64,000 bases of DNA from Prorocentrum cordatum (taxonomy: Eukaryota; Sar; Dinophyceae; Prorocentrales; Prorocentraceae), in the NCBI GenBank assembly GCA_963575745.1, contig CAUYUJ010020693.1:651791-715790 (forward strand), written 5' to 3'. This document shows, in pieces, positions 40,158-48,388 of the stretch. The translations under genes were made by a program, and so were the position numbers. The notes below the pieces were generated by a model that ran no database searches, was not told where the DNA came from, and was given only the letters and a program-made list of their open reading frames with translations. Within the stretch, counting starts at the first letter, position 1. Each line of letters opens with the position of its first letter.

Positions 40158-40790
40158 TGTGCGCATGTGCAGCGCCGCCGTTTCGTTCAGGCGCACTCCG
40201 CGCCATCATCGGCCGTGGGAGACACGGTAGCGGGCGCCCCGCAGGCCGGCGCAAATAGCGCCCGAAGCCGCGTCATGCGAGCAAAGCGTTCGGTCGCTGT
40301 GCAGGCGCACCCAGCGCCACCGTCGCAGCCAGCCAGACTGAACCCCGCATCAGCAGCGGTCTTCTCGCCAGCGCCGTTGCATGGCGAGCGCGCGCGTCGC
40401 TTGTGCGCTTTGCCCAAGGTTTGCGACGGGGCAACGATCGGCATTCCCGCCGAGCTAGGCTGGATTGTCACGAATGAGCGTCATCACGTCGCCATTGAAG
40501 TCAGCGGCTCTCCGCATATCAGATCACGCAAGCGACGAAAGGCGGAGAAGACTTCTGTCTTAGTCAACGGGAAGCAGCTGACGAACGCGTGCGACGTCAC
40601 GTTGGCTTCCCCCACGTGGGTCGGAAGATTGACCGACGGTGATCTGGTATGCCGCAGGTGCCAGAATCGCGCGGCGTTCCTGGCCCGAGCAGCCCATGAG
40701 CTGGAACATGCGGCGTGCCAGCCGTCGGTACTGGCGGCCCGGGATGCCGTGCTTGCGATAGCCGCGCGGGCGCAGGGCCGTGCGCACTAG
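40158..40790 (+). CDS. Open frame continuing the recombinase ORF after one TAA
   Basis: It is in the same phase as the recombinase frame and separated from it only by TAA 40,155-40,157. After an Ala/Gln-rich lead it encodes a non-repetitive segment: CDGATIGIPAELGWIVTNER, HHVAIEVSGSPHIRSRKRRK and WVGRLTDGDLVCRRCQNRAA. This looks like a small globular domain with a CxxC pair. It could be a C-terminal domain reached by readthrough or by splicing out the stop (short GCAG-bounded introns occur in this element), or a separate cistron. No family recognised. Confidence 0.45.
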   Translation, partial: CAHVQRRRFVQAHSAPSSAVGDTVAGAPQAGANSARSRVMRAKRSVAVQAHPAPPSQPARLNPASAAVFSPAPLHGERARRLCALPKVCDGATIGIPAELGWIVTNERHHVAIEVSGSPHIRSRKRRKAEKTSVLVNGKQLTNACDVTLASPTWVGRLTDGDLVCRRCQNRAAFLARAAHELEHAACQPSVLAARDAVLAIAARAQGRAH

Positions 40791-41119
40791 CATTGCAGCG
40801 CGGCCATGTCCGCGCGGTCGCTTTTCGCGCGTATATTGCACCAGCGCGACCCACGCGAGCGGAAATCGTAGAGTTGTCGTGCGTGCGCGGGTGCTGCATC
40901 AGCAGCCTGCGCTGGGGCCGCGCAAGCGCAGTATGAGCGCACAAGCGGTGCGGCGTGGCCATGTCCGCGCATTTTGCTGCATCAGCAGTTTGTGAGCGCA
41001 TGTTGCAGCGCGCAATAACGCCAGCGCACGCCATGCGCAAGCCGTTGCTTTCAGCGCGCGAGCAGACGTGCCAGCGATCTTGAGGGCGCGAGGCGTTGCG
41101 ACTTGTCCTCACGTGCGCG
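40791..41119 (+). other. Spacer between recombinase and gag ORFs of element Q
   Basis: GC-rich, with repeated GCGCAAGCGCA / GTCCGCGC words; no ORF with coding character. A promoter or trans-splice acceptor for the gag-pol transcript could lie here, but nothing diagnostic is visible. Confidence 0.4.
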
Positions 41120-42670
41120 ATGGCGCTTTCGATCGGCGGGCAGGCGTTGCAGCTGCCGTCTGTGTCGGGAGGCCGCGAGGCCGCGGAACAGCTGTTTACG
41201 CTTTTGTGCAACGCGTTCCGGTTGGACCCCAAGGTGGCCACCCACTTGGTGTCAGTCGCGGGCCTCGAGAGCATGGCTGATTTCACACACTTCTTCACGT
41301 CGGAGCAGGAAGTCGAAACCAAGGTAATCGAAAAGATCGAGGGCCTTTCTTTCCCAGGGATTCAAGCGTCGCGGCTGCGCCAGGCCTGGACCGCGGCGAG
41401 GCAGGCCGAAACGATCTCCGACACGCGGAAGAAGCGTGGCGTCGAGGATGATGACCTCGATGCGCTCCTGCCCAACAGTGACCTGAAAGACATCCGCGCC
41501 AAGTTTTACGCGAGGTATCGCCTGGGGTTCGGGGTCAAGACTGAGCCGTGCGATCACTTGGTGAGCAGAATCTCAAAGGAGCTGTCGCGGCGTTTGCTGC
41601 AGGCACGCGTTGGCGTTGTGCGCGCTGCGCGCGTCTCCGCGCGGTCGTTCGCGCGCGCGTCCGCAGGTGCATTCGGTTTTCCGCGTGAAGACGTTGACGC
41701 ATCAGCTGACCATGACGAGGAAGCGGCAGCGCATTGCGGAGGGGCTAGTCCTCGTCACAGGGGAGCAAGCGAACGAATTCGACACGGAACCGCGCAGAGA
41801 CGTGGCAACGTATGTCAATTTGCATCACACACTGATGCTGGCGTACGCGCGTGCAGGCGCAACAGCGCGCTGTGCATCGCGACGCTGGCGTTTCCAGCGC
41901 GCGCGGCGCGTGCAGGCGTCGTCCAGTTGGATCCGCAGCCAGCGGAACCAGAGGCAATGGATCGCGACAGCACGGATTACGTCGAGGCGCGAACGCGGTG
42001 CATCGCGCGCGGCAACCGGCGGTCCGTCGCGCGTCAGGTGCCGCTGGATGTCGTGCTCGCCTACCACAGGAGGCTCGCACAGTGTGCCACCATCCTTCCC
42101 CCGAGTCAGGCCCTCCAGTGGCTGCAACAGCGGGATGAGGAGGAGCGACAGCAGTGGGTTGACAGGCGCGCCGCGATCCGCGAGCTGCGAGGGGCTAGTG
42201 TCGCGAACGTTCCACCGGCGTGCAGGCATCGCCGCACGTCCATGTCGCTGGGAAAGATCATCAAGGATGTCTTCGAAAGGAGGGAGCACATGTGGGAGAT
42301 CCCCGCACGCGGCTTCGCACCAGCCCCCGACGCGCGGCCTGCCGCGGACTTCGCGCGCGGAGCCCCGCGGGGCGCCCCGCCGCCACCTGCGGCGCAGCAG
42401 GGAGGCGCGGGTGCAGGGCGCGGGCAGCGCAACCCCAAGGGCGCTCAGAAGGGATCGAGCACCGGTTTGGCGACCCAGCTCAAGAACGGAAAGGAGCTGT
42501 GCAAGAATTTCAATCGGGGGTCGTGCCCGGAGCCCTGCCCGAAGAATCTGGAGCACGCATGCTCCATGATCGTGAGCAAGAGCGGCCGCGTCTGCGGCAT
42601 GAGGAATCACTGCGCCGCCGTGTGCCGCAAGGCGCCGATCCCGGAGCAGGGCGCGTTGTCGCAGTATTGA
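41120..42670 (+). CDS. Gag-like protein of element Q (three exons, CCCH zinc finger)
   Basis: Start at ATG 41,120 (MALSIGGQALQLPS). The N-terminus repeats the module seen in the recombinase ORF (LVSVAGLESMADFTHFFTSE). Removing 41,603-41,666 (64 nt) and 41,857-41,915 (59 nt), both GC...AG, gives one continuous frame in which RRLLQ joins VHSVFRVKTLTHQL and LAYARAG joins VVQLDPQPAEPEAM. The central exon contains EGLVLVTGEQANEFDTEPRR and LHHTLMLAYA. The C-terminus has a zinc finger, CKNFNRGSCPEPCPKNLEH (C-x7-C-x3-C-x5-H), and a following Cys/His knuckle (CGMRNHCAAVC). Ends at TGA 42,668; RT follows in the same frame. Expected to bind element RNA. Confidence 0.75.
   Translation: MALSIGGQALQLPSVSGGREAAEQLFTLLCNAFRLDPKVATHLVSVAGLESMADFTHFFTSEQEVETKVIEKIEGLSFPGIQASRLRQAWTAARQAETISDTRKKRGVEDDDLDALLPNSDLKDIRAKFYARYRLGFGVKTEPCDHLVSRISKELSRRLLQARVGVVRAARVSARSFARASAGAFGFPREDVDASADHDEEAAAHCGGASPRHRGASERIRHGTAQRRGNVCQFASHTDAGVRACRRNSALCIATLAFPARAARAGVVQLDPQPAEPEAMDRDSTDYVEARTRCIARGNRRSVARQVPLDVVLAYHRRLAQCATILPPSQALQWLQQRDEEERQQWVDRRAAIRELRGASVANVPPACRHRRTSMSLGKIIKDVFERREHMWEIPARGFAPAPDARPAADFARGAPRGAPPPPAAQQGGAGAGRGQRNPKGAQKGSSTGLATQLKNGKELCKNFNRGSCPEPCPKNLEHACSMIVSKSGRVCGMRNHCAAVCRKAPIPEQGALSQY
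41603..41666 (+). other. 64-nt GC-AG intron in element Q gag
   Basis: Borders CTGCAG/GCACGCG and CCGCAG/GTGCATT; GCAGG is repeated at both ends. The length (64, remainder 1) moves the frame exactly onto the conserved-looking central exon. Confidence 0.6.
41857..41915 (+). other. 59-nt GC-AG intron in element Q gag
   Basis: Borders GCGCGTGCAG/GCGCAAC and GGCGCGTGCAG/GCGTCG; GCGTGCAGGCG is nearly repeated at both ends. The length (59, remainder 2) returns the frame to that of the first exon. Confidence 0.6.
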
Positions 42671-44494
42671 AGGGGCCCCGCCAGGGCGGAGGACAGCGCC
42701 GAGGCAGGGGGGCACGTTGCCTGTCCAGCGGAGCACGGCTTCTTTGCGCCAGCGCAGGCGGGCGCACCCAGCGCCCAGCCAGGTTTCCGCGCGCAGCAAG
42801 CGCGCGTTCTCGGCCAGGCGCAATCAGCGCAGTCATCGGGCGAGCAGGAGTCCGATGTGTCGGCACCGCAGGCGCGAGCGCATCAGCGCGGGGCGCCGAG
42901 CGACGGCGCGTCTTCGTTTGCGCAGGCGCCGCGGGTATCGAGGCACTTCCCCGTGATGTGGTCGCAGCGCCAATTGCGGCAGTGCGTCGTCAGCATGTTC
43001 CCCAGGGAATGGCTGAGCAGTTTTGTTTTTCCGTCATTGGAAGATCTAGTCAATCAGTCGCCGTTCGTGGATTTCGCAAAGTGGCTAGACGAGCGCAGCA
43101 TCGCTGGACCAGTTGGCAGCACGGCAGGCCAGGGCACGTCTGCCATGCTGGAAGCCGCGGCGGGGCGACAGGCCGGGGCGCTCTCGGCCAAGCACGCGTT
43201 GCCGCCTCTCCTGGGCCACAGCCGGGATGAGGAAGAGCATTTCCGCGCCGCGGTTGATTTCGCGAAGCGGGGGAAGTTGCCGTTCGATGAGGACGTTGCT
43301 GCTCCGCATGACTTGAAATTTGCGGCGGAGTCCACCGCCGCAGAGCTGCGCGACTTGAGGGAGTTTCGGTTGCGCAGCATGCACGCGCTGCAAGAGCTTA
43401 GTCGCCGGTGCAAGCCCCTCACGGCGGAGCTCTTGAAGTGGCAGAGTCCGACTGTGCGCGCCGTGGCGGGGCATATTCACGCCGGACTCATTGCCGTGCT
43501 GGTGGTGCTCGCGCGGTGGCCAGACCAAAAGCTGGCGTTGCGCTTTGTCACCGGCTTTGGCATCACTGGCGTAATGGAGAATACGGGTGCTTTTGAACCA
43601 TCCGAGTATGAAGCTCCCATGCCCGTGCACTCGCTGCTTGGAGAGTCCAAAGTCTTGCTGGCGGAACTGGATCGCCAGCGCGCGAGTGAGGAGGGCCAAT
43701 TTCTCTGGGATAGCTGCGAGGAAGAGTGCAAGAAAGGCTGGGCGGCACCGCTGCGAAGCAAGTCGGACATTGATGCGGAGTTCGGCGCGGGGCAGTGGGC
43801 GCCGATTCCTGCGTTTTGCCATATTCAGCCTTCTGGAAAAAGGAGGAGAATCGACGACGGGCGTCGGGGTAGGCAGAACGAAGCGACGGCATTTTGTGAG
43901 CGGCAAAGAATGTGTACGCCATTCCAGCCTGTCATCGATGCGAGGGTGGTCCGGCAAGCGTGTGCGGACGCTGGTGCCGACGTGGCCCGCGAGAGGCTCG
44001 TGTCGGGGGGCGAAGATTTGCCGTCGGCCTATCGCTCAGTCCCAGTGCACCCAGATCACTTGCGCTTGAACGTCGTGGCGGTCCGCGATCCTGTCACGGG
44101 AGAATGGAGGTTCCAGGTGGCGTGGGCGTTGCTTTTCGGTTTCTCCGCGTCAGTCATGCAGTTCGCGCGATGGGGAGGATTCCTGCAGGCAGTGCAGCGC
44201 CGCGTGTTGTCGCTTTTGCTTGCCATGTATGTGGACGACGCGAATATTACTGATTTTGAATCAGCTGGGGGCGCTGGTCAGGAGGCCGCACAGTGCCTTT
44301 GCGCGGAGTTGGGCACGCCTGTGGCTCCCTCGAAGACGAGGAGGATGAGCCCGTCCGGCGATTTTCTGGGCGTCGTGCACACCTTCGGCCCTTCGCTGGA
44401 CTCGAATGTCATATCTTTCAGGGCGCGCGACACTCTCGTCGAAAAGGCGAAGACGTTCATTGCGGCGAGGCGCAGCGAGGGCAGGCTCACGCCC
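42671..44494 (+). CDS. Reverse transcriptase of element Q
   Basis: The frame is that of gag and is open immediately after the TGA at 42,668-42,670. No ATG precedes the conserved part closely, which favours a gag-pol fusion by readthrough. After a variable lead come FPREWLSSFVFPSLEDLVNQ, an Arg/Glu-rich helical region, WAPLRSKSD-type fingers (GWAAPLRSKSDIDAEFGAG), FQPVIDARVVRQACADAG, motif A GGEDLPSAYRSVPV (Asp at 44,015), motif B VAWALLFGFSASVMQFAR and motif C AMYVDDANITDF (44,228-44,239). Unlike elements M and P both motif C aspartates are present. It ends in the thumb (GRLTP), where the frame shifts +1. Confidence 0.85.
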
Positions 44495-44502
44495 AGGAGA
44501 CG
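44485..44502 (+). promoter_or_regulatory. Candidate +1 ribosomal frameshift site
   Basis: CTC-ACG-CCC-AGG-AGA in the RT frame. The conserved thumb/RNase H continuation (GDASKLRGLLNF) is in the +1 frame and starts at GGA if one base, A44,495, is skipped. Slippage of Pro-tRNA from CCC to CCA would do this. The next codon AGG is the stall codon used by Ty1 (CTT-AGG-C). It could equally be a simple 1-bp insertion. Confidence 0.4.
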
Positions 44503-45254
44503 CCAGCAAGTTGAGAGGCCTCCTCAACTTCATCGCCAGAGCGGCGTGGCACGGCGTGGGCAAAGCAGGCATGGGGGCTCTGAGGCAACGGCAGTACACA
44601 GATCAGCCGCCTTGGACCCTGAGCAACTGCCTGGTGCGCGCCCTCGATTTCTTTTATATAATTCTGCAAGACATGCCGAGCCGCGTGGCCGAGATCGCGC
44701 CGAGAAGCGAGCCTTTGATTCTCATTGCTTCTGACGCGCGCGCTGACAATGACGCGTGGCCGACAGGGGGGTACGTGTTGTTAGATTGCGCCGACGGCTA
44801 TCGGCAAGCTGGCTTCTGCGTTTTTGACGGGGCTCTGCTGGGCATGTGGGGCTACTGTGAGGAGCGCTTGAGGCAGGGCGGCCAGCCCATCGCGCTGTGT
44901 GAGGGCGCGATGCCGCCCATCATCTACCAGCGCCACGCTAAGCGGCTGGCAAACCGCCGCGTGCTGTATTTCATAGACAATACCAGCTCTCTGCATTCGT
45001 ACGTCAAGGGCTGCGCGGTGCCGGCCGCGCTGGATCGGTCGATTGCTTTCACTAATTTCTTGGCGAGCCGCCGTTCGATCACCACGTGGTGGGAATTCAC
45101 GCCTTCGGGGACCAATTGGTCGGACGGGATTTCGAGGCAGCTAGGAAGTGACGCGTTTGTGAGGCGACATCGATTTCCAGCAAAGCGAATCGGCGTGGAC
45201 AGTCGTATTTGGACGGGCAGCTTGGAGAGCGCATGGCGCTTCGCCCGCGGGTAG
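44496..45254 (+). CDS. RT thumb and RNase H domain of element Q
   Basis: The frame begins GDASKLRGLLNFIARAAWHG (thumb), then connection residues (LRQRQYTDQPPWTLSNCLVR). The RNase H domain has SEPLILIASDARADNDAWPT (first Asp at about 44,732), a Glu in ALCEGAMPPIIYQRH, VLYFIDNTSSLHSYVKG (Asp-Asn) and WWEFTPSGTNWSDGISRQLG, the C-terminal W...P-S-x-x-N-x-x-D-x-x-S-R motif with Asp retained. Catalytic positions look complete. The stop at 45,252 lies about 100 bp before B1. Confidence 0.85.
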   Translation, partial: GDASKLRGLLNFIARAAWHGVGKAGMGALRQRQYTDQPPWTLSNCLVRALDFFYIILQDMPSRVAEIAPRSEPLILIASDARADNDAWPTGGYVLLDCADGYRQAGFCVFDGALLGMWGYCEERLRQGGQPIALCEGAMPPIIYQRHAKRLANRRVLYFIDNTSSLHSYVKGCAVPAALDRSIAFTNFLASRRSITTWWEFTPSGTNWSDGISRQLGSDAFVRRHRFPAKRIGVDSRIWTGSLESAWRFARG

Positions 45255-45350
45255 CCCCCGCGTGTGGCTGCGACGCGCCGTTATACATTGTGTTGCTCGG
45301 TAAGTGAACAGCGTTGGGTGAGCGAGCGGGGCGTGGGGGTGAGCAGCGTT

Positions 45351-45584
45351 GGGGGGATCGGCCAGAGGGATGCATCGCCCCTCGGTCGGTCGGCCTCCCG
45401 TCAAGGGGATGCATCCCTCCTTGGGGGAGAGCGGCTCCAGCCGCCCCAATGTTGTTCCCTATGGAAACCCGCTCTCTCTCACCTTTAAACCTTACGTTCA
45501 CTCCAACCAGCAAAAAAAAAAAACAATGCTTTTGGTCCCTCGGACCTAGTCTAGTAGCTAAGGTGGGCGCGTAGATTATGGGTG
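45351..45584 (+). repeat. Element Q repeat B1
   Basis: 234 bp; includes GAGGGATGCATCGCCCCTCG and an A12 run. Matches B2 except for one A in CTTTAAACC and two in the A run. Confidence 0.97.
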
Positions 45585-45791
45585 CACTTTAGGCCCGGGC
45601 AGGCATGGGTGAGTGCTTCATAATGTACGCGCGCGGACACCTTGGAAACGTCGCCCGCGCATGCAGCTCGGGGCGCAGGGGCGAAGAGAGGGGGGGGGCG
45701 CCCCCCCCCTTCGCTGCCCGCGCCGAGGGGCTGCGAGGAAGGGGGGGCGACGGGCCGCGGTGGCCGCGCTCACCTTGCGATTTGATTTTTC
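45579..45791 (+). repeat. Element Q repeat A2
   Basis: Identical to A1; overlaps the end of B1 by the TGGGTG core. Confidence 0.97.
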
Positions 45792-45950
45792 CCACCCTCC
45801 CGCCCTGGGTTTGCATTCAGCAAGCTGGGGGGGGGCCAAGAGGGTAAGCGAAGCGACGAAGCCTCGAGCGCGACACTTCGCGCATGAGGGATGCATCTCC
45901 CCTCCGTGGTTGGTCGCGCATGAGGGAGGCATTTCCCCTCTGTTACAAGG

Positions 45951-46181
45951 GGGGGGATCGGCCAGAGGGATGCATCGCCCCTCGGTCGGTCGGCCTCCCG
46001 TCAAGGGGATGCATCCCTCCTTGGGGGAGAGCGGCTCCAGCCGCCCCAATGTTGTTCCCTATGGAAACCCGCTCTCTCTCACCTTTAACCTTACGTTCAC
46101 TCCAACCAGCAAAAAAAAAACAATGCTTTTGGTCCCTCGGACCTAGTCTAGTAGCTAAGGTGGGCGCGTAGATTATGGGTG
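45951..46181 (+). repeat. Element Q repeat B2
   Basis: Right terminus, 231 bp, A10 run; ends GATTATGGGTG and passes into GTGGTTGGGTTAGG flank. The 159-bp A2-B2 spacer has two related GCATGAGGGA(T/G)GCAT copies. Confidence 0.97.
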
Positions 46182-46665
46182 GTGGTTGGGTTAGGTGGGT
46201 GGGTGGTGGATGGGTCGTGGGTGGATGATGGGAAGGTGGATGGTGGGTGGGTGGTGGGTGTGGGTGGTGGGTGGGTGGTGGGTGGGTGGTGGGTGGGTGA
46301 TGGGTGAGTGGTGGGTGCTGGGACCCTGGGAGCGGCTTGGGTAGGTGGCTTGGTGGGTGGGTTGGTGGGTGGTGGGTGGGTGGGGGGTGGTGGGTATGGG
46401 TAGGTAGGTGGTGGGTGGGTGGCGGGTGTGCGTGATGGGTGCGTGGTAGGTCCTGGTAGGTAGGTAGGTGCGTGGTGGATGGTTGGTAGGTCCTTGTAGG
46501 TGGTGTATGGGTGGTGGGTCGGTCGTTGGTGGGTGGTGGGTGGGTTGGCGGGTGGGTGGTGGGGTGGGTAGGTAGGTGGTGGGTGTGGGTGGTGAGTGTG
46601 TGGTGGGTGGGTGGTGGGTGGTGGGTGGGTGGTGGGTGAGTGGTGGGTGGGTGGGCTCAAAGCTC
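46182..46665. repeat. GGGTGGT minisatellite, right flank of element Q
   Basis: About 480 bp of GGTGGGTGGTGGGT with TAGGTAGGT variants. The G-rich strand has many GGG runs and could form quadruplexes. The left continuation is 37,495-37,575. Confidence 0.95.
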
Positions 46666-46689
46666 ACTGCCCGCACCCGCGTGCCTCCA

Positions 46690-47960
46690 CCACGCCTGCT
46701 TCGGCACGCCCCTCACACGTTTCGTGGAAGGAGCTCCACCGAAAAGGATATTGTCAATTGCGGAATGCGCAACTGCATTTGGTTGGGTCCTTCGTCAGGC
46801 TAATTCCCAACCGTCCTGTGGTGTTGGGTCCTCGTTTTGAAGAGACGGTGGCCCGCGTCTCCTCTCCCCCTCCACTCCTCCTCTCCTCCTCCCTCCTCCC
46901 ATCATCATCATCATCATCATCATCAGCATCAGCATCATCCTCATCATCATCATCATCATCACCACCATCATCGTCATCATCAACGTCATCATCATCATCA
47001 TCATCATCAGAATCATCATCATCATCGTCATCGTCACACCCCCACGCGTTTCGTGGCCACCACATAGGAGGTCCGCCGAAGGTCCCAGTAGCACAGTCCG
47101 CATGCGTCCCCGCCATTCATGTCGGCACACCCCTCACAGGAGCTCCGCCGAAGGTCCCAGTGGCACAGTCCGCATGCGCCCCCGCCACTCATTTCGGCAC
47201 GCCGCTTCGTGGCCCCATAGGAGCTCCGCCGAAGGTCCCAGTGGCACAGTCCGCATGCGTCCCCGCCACTCATTTCGGCACACCCCTCACACGTTCCGTG
47301 GCTCCATCGGGGCTCCGCCGAAGGTCCCAATGGCACAATCCGCATGCGTCCCCGCCACTCATATCGGCACACGCACGCCCATCACACGTTTCGTGGCCCC
47401 AGCTCCGCCGAAGGTCCCAGTGGCACAATCCGCCACCCATTTCGGCACACACCTCACACGTTTCGTGGCCCCATAGGACATAGGAGCTCCGCCGAAGGTC
47501 CCAATGGCACAGTCCGCATGCGCCCCCGCCATTAATTTCGGCACACCCCTCACACGCTTCGTGGTCCTATAGGACATAGAAGCTCCGCCGACGGTCCCAA
47601 CGGCACAGTCCGCATGCGTCCCCGCCATTCATTTCGGCACACCCCTCACACGTTTCGCTGTCCCATAGGAGGTCCGCCGAAGGTCCCAACGGCGCAGTCC
47701 GCATGCGTCCCCGCCATTCATTTCGGCACACCCCTCACACGTTGGTTCGCCGAAGGTCCCAGTGGCACAGTCCGCGTGCGTCCCCGCCATTCATTTCGGC
47801 ACACCCCTCACGCGCTTCGTGGCCCATAGGACCCCTGCCCAGTGGCGCAGTCCGCACGCGTCTCAGCCATTCATTTCGGCACACCCCTCACACGTTTCGT
47901 TGCTCATAGGGTCATAGGGAGCTCCACCGAAGACGATATTCACAACTGCGTGATTTACAA
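46690..47960. repeat. ~72-96 bp tandem array in intron 4
   Basis: CCGCCGAAGGTCCCA recurs at 47,073, 47,145, 47,226, 47,315, 47,405, 47,489, 47,585, 47,674 and near 47,747. Each unit holds GCACAGTCCGCATGCGTCCC, CATTTCGGCACACCCCTCAC and ACGTTTCGTGGCCCCATAGG. A (CAT)n tract lies at 46,898-47,035. Frames reading PHTFRGP are repeat translations. The segment 46,805-47,060 is a diverged duplicate of 37,138-37,400. Confidence 0.9.
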
Positions 47961-48010
47961 CTGCATATGGTTGGGTCTTTCGCCAGGCTAAGGTTTTCCT
48001 CCGCCACCGG

Positions 48011-48388
48011 CCGCCAGCCGTAGGACGTGCTCGTGTGATCGTGCCGTTCGGACACGGCGGCATCCGCTACTATGACGCGTCTCGCGACTTCGTTGCCTAC
48101 TGCGACTTCCACGGCTACGGCGACGTGAGGTGCACGCTCACGCGCGCTGGTCGCCCTGGCAAGCGGCCGTCGCAGGGGCGGCCGCTCGGCCTGCTGGCGG
48201 CGTGGCTCGAGGATGCGCACGCCCACGGTGACAAGGCCTCTCGCTGCAACAAGAATGCCCATCCTGATAGAGACAGTCGCGCGTGGGGCAGGATTCTGCT
48301 GAATGACACAGCGGGCTCCGCAGATCTCTTTGAGCTGGAGCGGGACGCCCGCGACGACGAGGGCGAGGAGCCCGAGGTTGCCCCTTGA
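48011..48388 (+). CDS. Exon 5 (terminal) of the large multi-exon gene
   Basis: The frame contains RVIVPFGHGGIRYYDASRDF, VAYCDFHGYGDVRCTLTRAG, RPGKRPSQGRPLGLLAAWLE, DAHAHGDKASRCNKNAH and an acidic C-terminus (LERDARDDEGEEPEVAP), ending at TGA 48,386. Mixed composition and an acidic, finite C-terminus mark it as coding amid repeats. It is assigned to the 29.4-36.7 kb gene because it is the next exon-like segment on the same strand and because exon 4 has no terminus of its own; this linkage is inference. The splice acceptor is somewhere between 47,985 and 48,020 (for example TTCGCCAG at 47,980-47,988). Confidence 0.5.
   Translation, partial: PPAVGRARVIVPFGHGGIRYYDASRDFVAYCDFHGYGDVRCTLTRAGRPGKRPSQGRPLGLLAAWLEDAHAHGDKASRCNKNAHPDRDSRAWGRILLNDTAGSADLFELERDARDDEGEEPEVAP

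Larger units (their letters stand above)
37576..46181 (+). mobile_element. Element Q: complete YR retrotransposon, recombinase-first, split direct repeats
   Basis: Termini are A1 (37,576-37,788), B1 (45,351-45,584), A2 (45,579-45,791) and B2 (45,951-46,181). A1 and A2 are identical over 213 bp; B1 and B2 differ only by three bases in A runs, so insertion is recent. Internal order is tyrosine recombinase, gag with CCCH zinc finger, RT (YVDD), RNase H, all on the plus strand. Recombinase before gag-pol is not the usual DIRS/PAT/Ngaro order. Both flanks are GGTGGGT-type repeat, and the A/B core (TGGGTG) matches it. The element lies in an intron of the 29-48 kb gene, same strand. No methyltransferase domain is seen. 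Confidence 0.93.

Noticed and set aside
45605-46171. Small ORFs at 45.6-46.2 kb identical to the start of the element Q frame
   Set aside because: They lie in repeats A2/B2 and are terminal-repeat copies, not genes.
46596-47830. Plus-strand His/Pro-rich ORFs over the 46.7-47.9 kb array
   Set aside because: Tandem-repeat translation with frame changes between units.
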